From positions 29,582-93,581 of the forward strand of contig NZ_JAILMR010000109.1 of the NCBI RefSeq assembly GCF_024692365.1: DNA of 64,000 nucleotides, read 5' to 3'. This document shows, in pieces, positions 62,961-64,000 of the stretch. Position numbers and translations under genes: made by a program. Below the pieces are notes generated by a model that was not told the origin of the DNA, made no database searches, and saw nothing but the letters and a program-made list of their open reading frames with translations. The stretch is from Ruminococcus sp. Its GTDB lineage: Bacteria; Bacillota; Clostridia; Oscillospirales; Ruminococcaceae. Every line of letters begins with the position of its first letter. Position 1 is the first letter of the stretch.

Positions 62961-63020
62961 AAGAAGAAAGAATAACATTGAATAAGATGGGACACCATTT
63001 ATTCGTTATTCTTTCTTCTT
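62961..63020. terminator. 60-base palindromic terminator beyond the xylanase gene
   Basis: AAGAAGAAAGAATAAC (62961-62976) pairs perfectly over 16 bp with GTTATTCTTTCTTCTT (63005-63020). A second, inner stem (GAATAA-ATGG with CCAT-TATTC) fills most of the space, so nearly all of the 60 bases pair. The minus strand continues TTTTTTATGG, 31 bases past the xylanase stop. Confidence 0.85.
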
Positions 63021-63051
63021 GATCTTTTAATCAGATGATCGCGTCAGTTAA

Positions 63052-64000
63052 TCAGATAACTGTTACAAAAACTGCATTCTTGATAGCGTTTGCAGAATCC
63101 CACTTACCATTTACCTTAGCAGCGATAGCTACCTTGTAGCTCATGCCGGGTGTCAGGTTCTTGGGTGTAACATAGCTTCTGGTGGAAGCAGGGATAGAGG
63201 AAGTCTGAACTCTCCACTTGCCTGCCAGGTAAACAGCGATACCATAGTTCTGAGCATTGGGAACTTCGCTCCATACGAACTGTATCTGGTGATACTGCTG
63301 ATTGTAATTTACCTGAATAGACTTAGGATAAGTATCTCCGTTAGTCTGGGGATCAGGATCGGGATTTGTATTAGTCTTCTCGGGTCCCTTGATGCCTGTA
63401 CCTGCTACTGCACCGATAACTTCATCAACGTAGAATGAAGTGGTAGAGCTGTCTGTCTCAACATAGATCTGAACATTTGATGCGCCTTCGGGAATCTTGA
63501 AGTTCGTGTTTGCAAGCTGTGTCCACTGACCCTTTGTTACTGTTTCAGTAGCGATCTTGGTGTAGTTGGTAGTGCCGCTTGCATCGTCATACTGCATTGT
63601 GAAGTGGAACTTATCTGTAGAAGGACCTTCAAGGTAGTTTACTATAGCACTGAAGCTATATTCAGTACCTGCCTTGAATGCGCGAGTATCAAGTGCATAA
63701 GAAGCACCGTTCCAAGCGCTCTCTCTGCCTGATACATAAAGTGAGCTGTTGCCAACGAATGCAGTATTGGTACTGGAAGCTATGCTTGCAGAACCTCTGG
63801 AAGTGAAGTTGTCGGTAGAACCTTCAAATCCGTAATTGAAGTACCAGCCGTACTGATTAGGCTCAATAGGCTTAACTTCAGCGCCGCCGTTGAACTTGGA
63901 ACCATCGCCCCACTGGCTGTCGGGAATGATAGAAGTTATGTAGTTGTATGCGGTCTTGGGCTGATTGTTTCCATCATAAAGCAGAGGATAGTTAGGTTTG
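63052..64000 (-). CDS. GH10 xylanase tail with CBM22 and CBM37, 5' part cut by window edge
   Basis: The track ORF starts at an internal Met (63597), but the frame stays open to the right edge. Read from the edge, it opens NYPLLYDGNNQPKTAYNYI, the typical end of a GH10 xylanase barrel, then a linker, a CBM22-like module (about 63810-63400; YGFEGSTDNFTSRGSASIA, SLYVSGRESAWNGASYAL, YVDEVI), a Pro/Thr/Asn linker and a C-terminal CBM37 (YHQIQFVWSEVPNAQNYGIAVYLAGKW in outline). The catalytic domain lies outside. GH10 enzymes hydrolyse beta-1,4-xylan; the two binding modules would hold it on plant cell wall. The order GH10-CBM22-CBM37 fits R. albus secreted xylanases. Confidence 0.88.
   Translation of the reverse strand, partial: KPNYPLLYDGNNQPKTAYNYITSIIPDSQWGDGSKFNGGAEVKPIEPNQYGWYFNYGFEGSTDNFTSRGSASIASSTNTAFVGNSSLYVSGRESAWNGASYALDTRAFKAGTEYSFSAIVNYLEGPSTDKFHFTMQYDDASGTTNYTKIATETVTKGQWTQLANTNFKIPEGASNVQIYVETDSSTTSFYVDEVIGAVAGTGIKGPEKTNTNPDPDPQTNGDTYPKSIQVNYNQQYHQIQFVWSEVPNAQNYGIAVYLAGKWRVQTSSIPASTRSYVTPKNLTPGMSYKVAIAAKVNGKWDSANAIKNAVFVTVI

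Overview
The window reads as chromosome of a rumen or gut Ruminococcus, most likely Ruminococcus albus or a close relative. Four things point there: a secreted GH30 enzyme with a ruminococcal dockerin, CBM37 modules (a family I know only from R. albus) on three proteins, a GH10-CBM22-CBM37 xylanase tail at the right edge, and an otherwise ordinary Clostridia housekeeping set with strong GGAGG ribosome binding sites and TTGACA-N17-TATAAT promoters. No tRNA, rRNA, CRISPR array, insertion sequence or phage gene was seen. Most genes run on the minus strand; TTG starts are fairly common.

Layout, left to right. 1-7 kb: a cut leucine-rich-repeat surface protein, the GH30-dockerin enzyme, a membrane-anchored coiled-coil CAP protein, then on the plus strand three tandem paralogous membrane proteins of unknown family coupled to an Lgt-like membrane protein. 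6.7-11.3 kb: a T-box controlled operon (tyrosine phosphatase, cysE, unknown, cysS, degenerate cyclophilin). 11.3-15.8 kb: rimO-pgsA and recA-recX-unknown. 15.9-22.3 kb: a seven-gene operon of lipoprotein, OmpR-type regulator, sensor kinase, DUF1385 protein, prmC, LRR protein and a small Cys-rich protein. Between this and a GH25 lysozyme-like protein lies a degenerate array of 10-bp repeats (22.5-22.8 kb). 25-30 kb: fhs-DUF3810-tsaE-tsaB-small membrane protein-rpiB. 31-34.8 kb: a lysine-riboswitch operon asd-dapA-unknown-dapB. 34.9-43 kb: queA, two acidic unknowns, the moxR-DUF58-transglutaminase cluster and rlmD.

43.3-49 kb: a membrane-anchored protein with a cohesin-like domain, an intact cyclophilin, unknown genes, and a degenerate J-domain-like membrane protein. 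49.3-55.3 kb: a c-di-GMP module made of an EAL protein fused to a beta-solenoid-like tail, a 30-codon ORF, a diguanylate cyclase with a LacI-type ligand domain, and a zinc-ribbon/NTF2-like membrane protein. 55.4-64 kb: secreted proteins carrying CBM37 around a LytTR two-component system, whose divergent control region contains direct repeats of the kind LytTR regulators bind, and the xylanase tail.

The strongest candidates for something undescribed are the 10-bp periodic array, the EAL-solenoid fusion and its partners, the LytTR control region with an unassigned divergent promoter, the triple-paralogue/Lgt-like operon and the cohesin-like membrane protein.
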